Shown piece after piece: positions 63,362 through 64,000 of a stretch of DNA of 64,000 bases. Below the pieces are notes generated by a model. That model searched no databases and was not told where the DNA came from. It saw nothing but the letters and a program-made list of their open reading frames with translations. Origin of the DNA: an uncultured Arenicella sp. (lineage in GTDB: Bacteria > Pseudomonadota > Gammaproteobacteria > Arenicellales > Arenicellaceae); assembly GCA_947499305.1 (NCBI GenBank), contig CANMNN010000021.1:16072-80071 (forward strand), given 5' to 3'. Positions within the stretch are counted from its first letter, which is position 1; each line of letters starts with the position of its first letter. The position numbers and the translations under genes are program-made.

Positions 63362-64000
63362 ATGAATAAATTAATGAATTCAGTTGCCGTTGTCACCGGC
63401 GCCGGTAGCGGCATTGGCCGCCAACTTGCAATCCAGCTCGCACAGTCAGGCGCCTCATTAGCGCTTTCCGACATCAATCAAAACGGGCTCGAAGAAACCG
63501 TTCAACTGCTAAATCAGTTTGACCAAAAGGTTCTCGCCGATACACTCGACGTCTCAGACAGGCAAGGTGTTTTTGACTACGCTGAGCTCATTCAAAAAGA
63601 ATTTAATACGGTCAACTTAGTGATCAACAACGCTGGCGTTGCCCTGTCATCCGGCACGTTCAGTGAAACCAGCATCGAGGACTTCGAATGGTTAATGGGT
63701 ATCAATTTTTCAGGCGTTGTTTACGGAAGCAAAGCGTTCCTGCCAGCACTAAAAAAAGCCGAGTGGGGTCATATTGTTAATATCTCCAGCCTATTTGGCC
63801 TAATCGGTGTGCCGGAACAATCAGCCTACAACGCAAGCAAGTTCGCAGTTAGAGGCCTGACAGAATCATTAAGACAAGAACTCGAAAATGAGAATAGCAG
63901 TGTTAGCTGCACCTCGGTTCACCCCGGCGGAATCAAGACCAAGATTGCGGCTAACGCGAGAGTTAGCAAAGAACCAGACGAGAATATGAAGAAACTCAAA
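63362..64000 (+). CDS. Short-chain dehydrogenase, C-terminus cut by window edge
   Basis: 213 codons visible, open at the right edge. Classical SDR: TGAGSGIG at 12-19 binds the cofactor; NNAG at 89-92; Ser143, Tyr156 and Lys160 (YNASK) are the catalytic residues; HPGGIKT follows. D37 after the second strand (LALSDIN) favours NAD(H). Likely oxidises or reduces an alcohol/ketone in the same route as the flavin monooxygenase. Confidence 0.93.
   Translation, partial: MNKLMNSVAVVTGAGSGIGRQLAIQLAQSGASLALSDINQNGLEETVQLLNQFDQKVLADTLDVSDRQGVFDYAELIQKEFNTVNLVINNAGVALSSGTFSETSIEDFEWLMGINFSGVVYGSKAFLPALKKAEWGHIVNISSLFGLIGVPEQSAYNASKFAVRGLTESLRQELENENSSVSCTSVHPGGIKTKIAANARVSKEPDENMKKLK

Overview
The window looks like chromosomal DNA of a marine-type gammaproteobacterium with moderate GC. 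Evidence: a TonB-dependent receptor, flavin halogenase and SapC cluster typical of Alteromonadales, Cellvibrionales and Arenicella-like bacteria; a groESL operon; an amtB-type ammonium transporter; and a Baeyer-Villiger-type monooxygenase cluster. I cannot name the genus. I saw no insertion sequence, prophage, CRISPR array or rRNA.

Layout. 1-11 kb, mostly minus strand: a secreted amidase (cut by the left edge), small orphan and membrane genes, a secreted amidohydrolase, a nucleoside transporter beside uridine kinase, a lipoprotein gamma-glutamyltransferase, an unknown 363-aa protein and an EamA transporter. 11-22 kb, plus strand: an MDR oxidoreductase, a DUF1232 protein, the receptor/halogenase/SapC cluster, then a two-gene operon of a redoxin/cytochrome/copper-monooxygenase fusion and class I HMG-CoA reductase. 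22-28 kb: LytTR regulator, acyltransferase, DUF885 protein and a TonB-like anchored unknown. 28.4-33.2 kb, all minus: an RNA-repair locus. It reads, in transcription order, strong stable-RNA-like promoter, 54-codon ORF, terminator, two degenerate tRNA-like genes (Lys-UUU-like and Met-CAU-like), a 227-nt segment closed by an 11-bp inverted repeat, slipin, RtcB ligase, a 327-aa unknown and a 69-aa unknown.

33-47 kb: CPBP protease, MFS transporter, an ammonium transporter with a CheX/CheY/CheA-like signalling set, acyltransferase, XRE regulator, ECF sigma/anti-sigma/DUF4097 operon and a tandem-HxlR regulator. 47-64 kb: carotenoid oxygenase and thiolase, DUF2147, DUF3500 with a divergent FecCD-like permease, cupin, GFA protein, groEL/groES under a CIRCE operator, fxsA, a crystallin-fold protein, hisC, and a divergent flavin monooxygenase/PF10118 versus TetR/SDR cluster (cut by the right edge).

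Most interesting: the RNA-repair locus, where an RtcB ligase operon carries two tRNA-like genes with damaged canonical features and several strong RNA hairpins. Also notable: an operator-like motif GTTTAC-N6-GTAAAC that occurs both beside the tetR gene (about 62.6 kb) and 44 kb away before the redoxin/HMG-CoA reductase operon; two minisatellites that each grow out of a gene's stop codon; and the Amt-linked chemosensory-type module.
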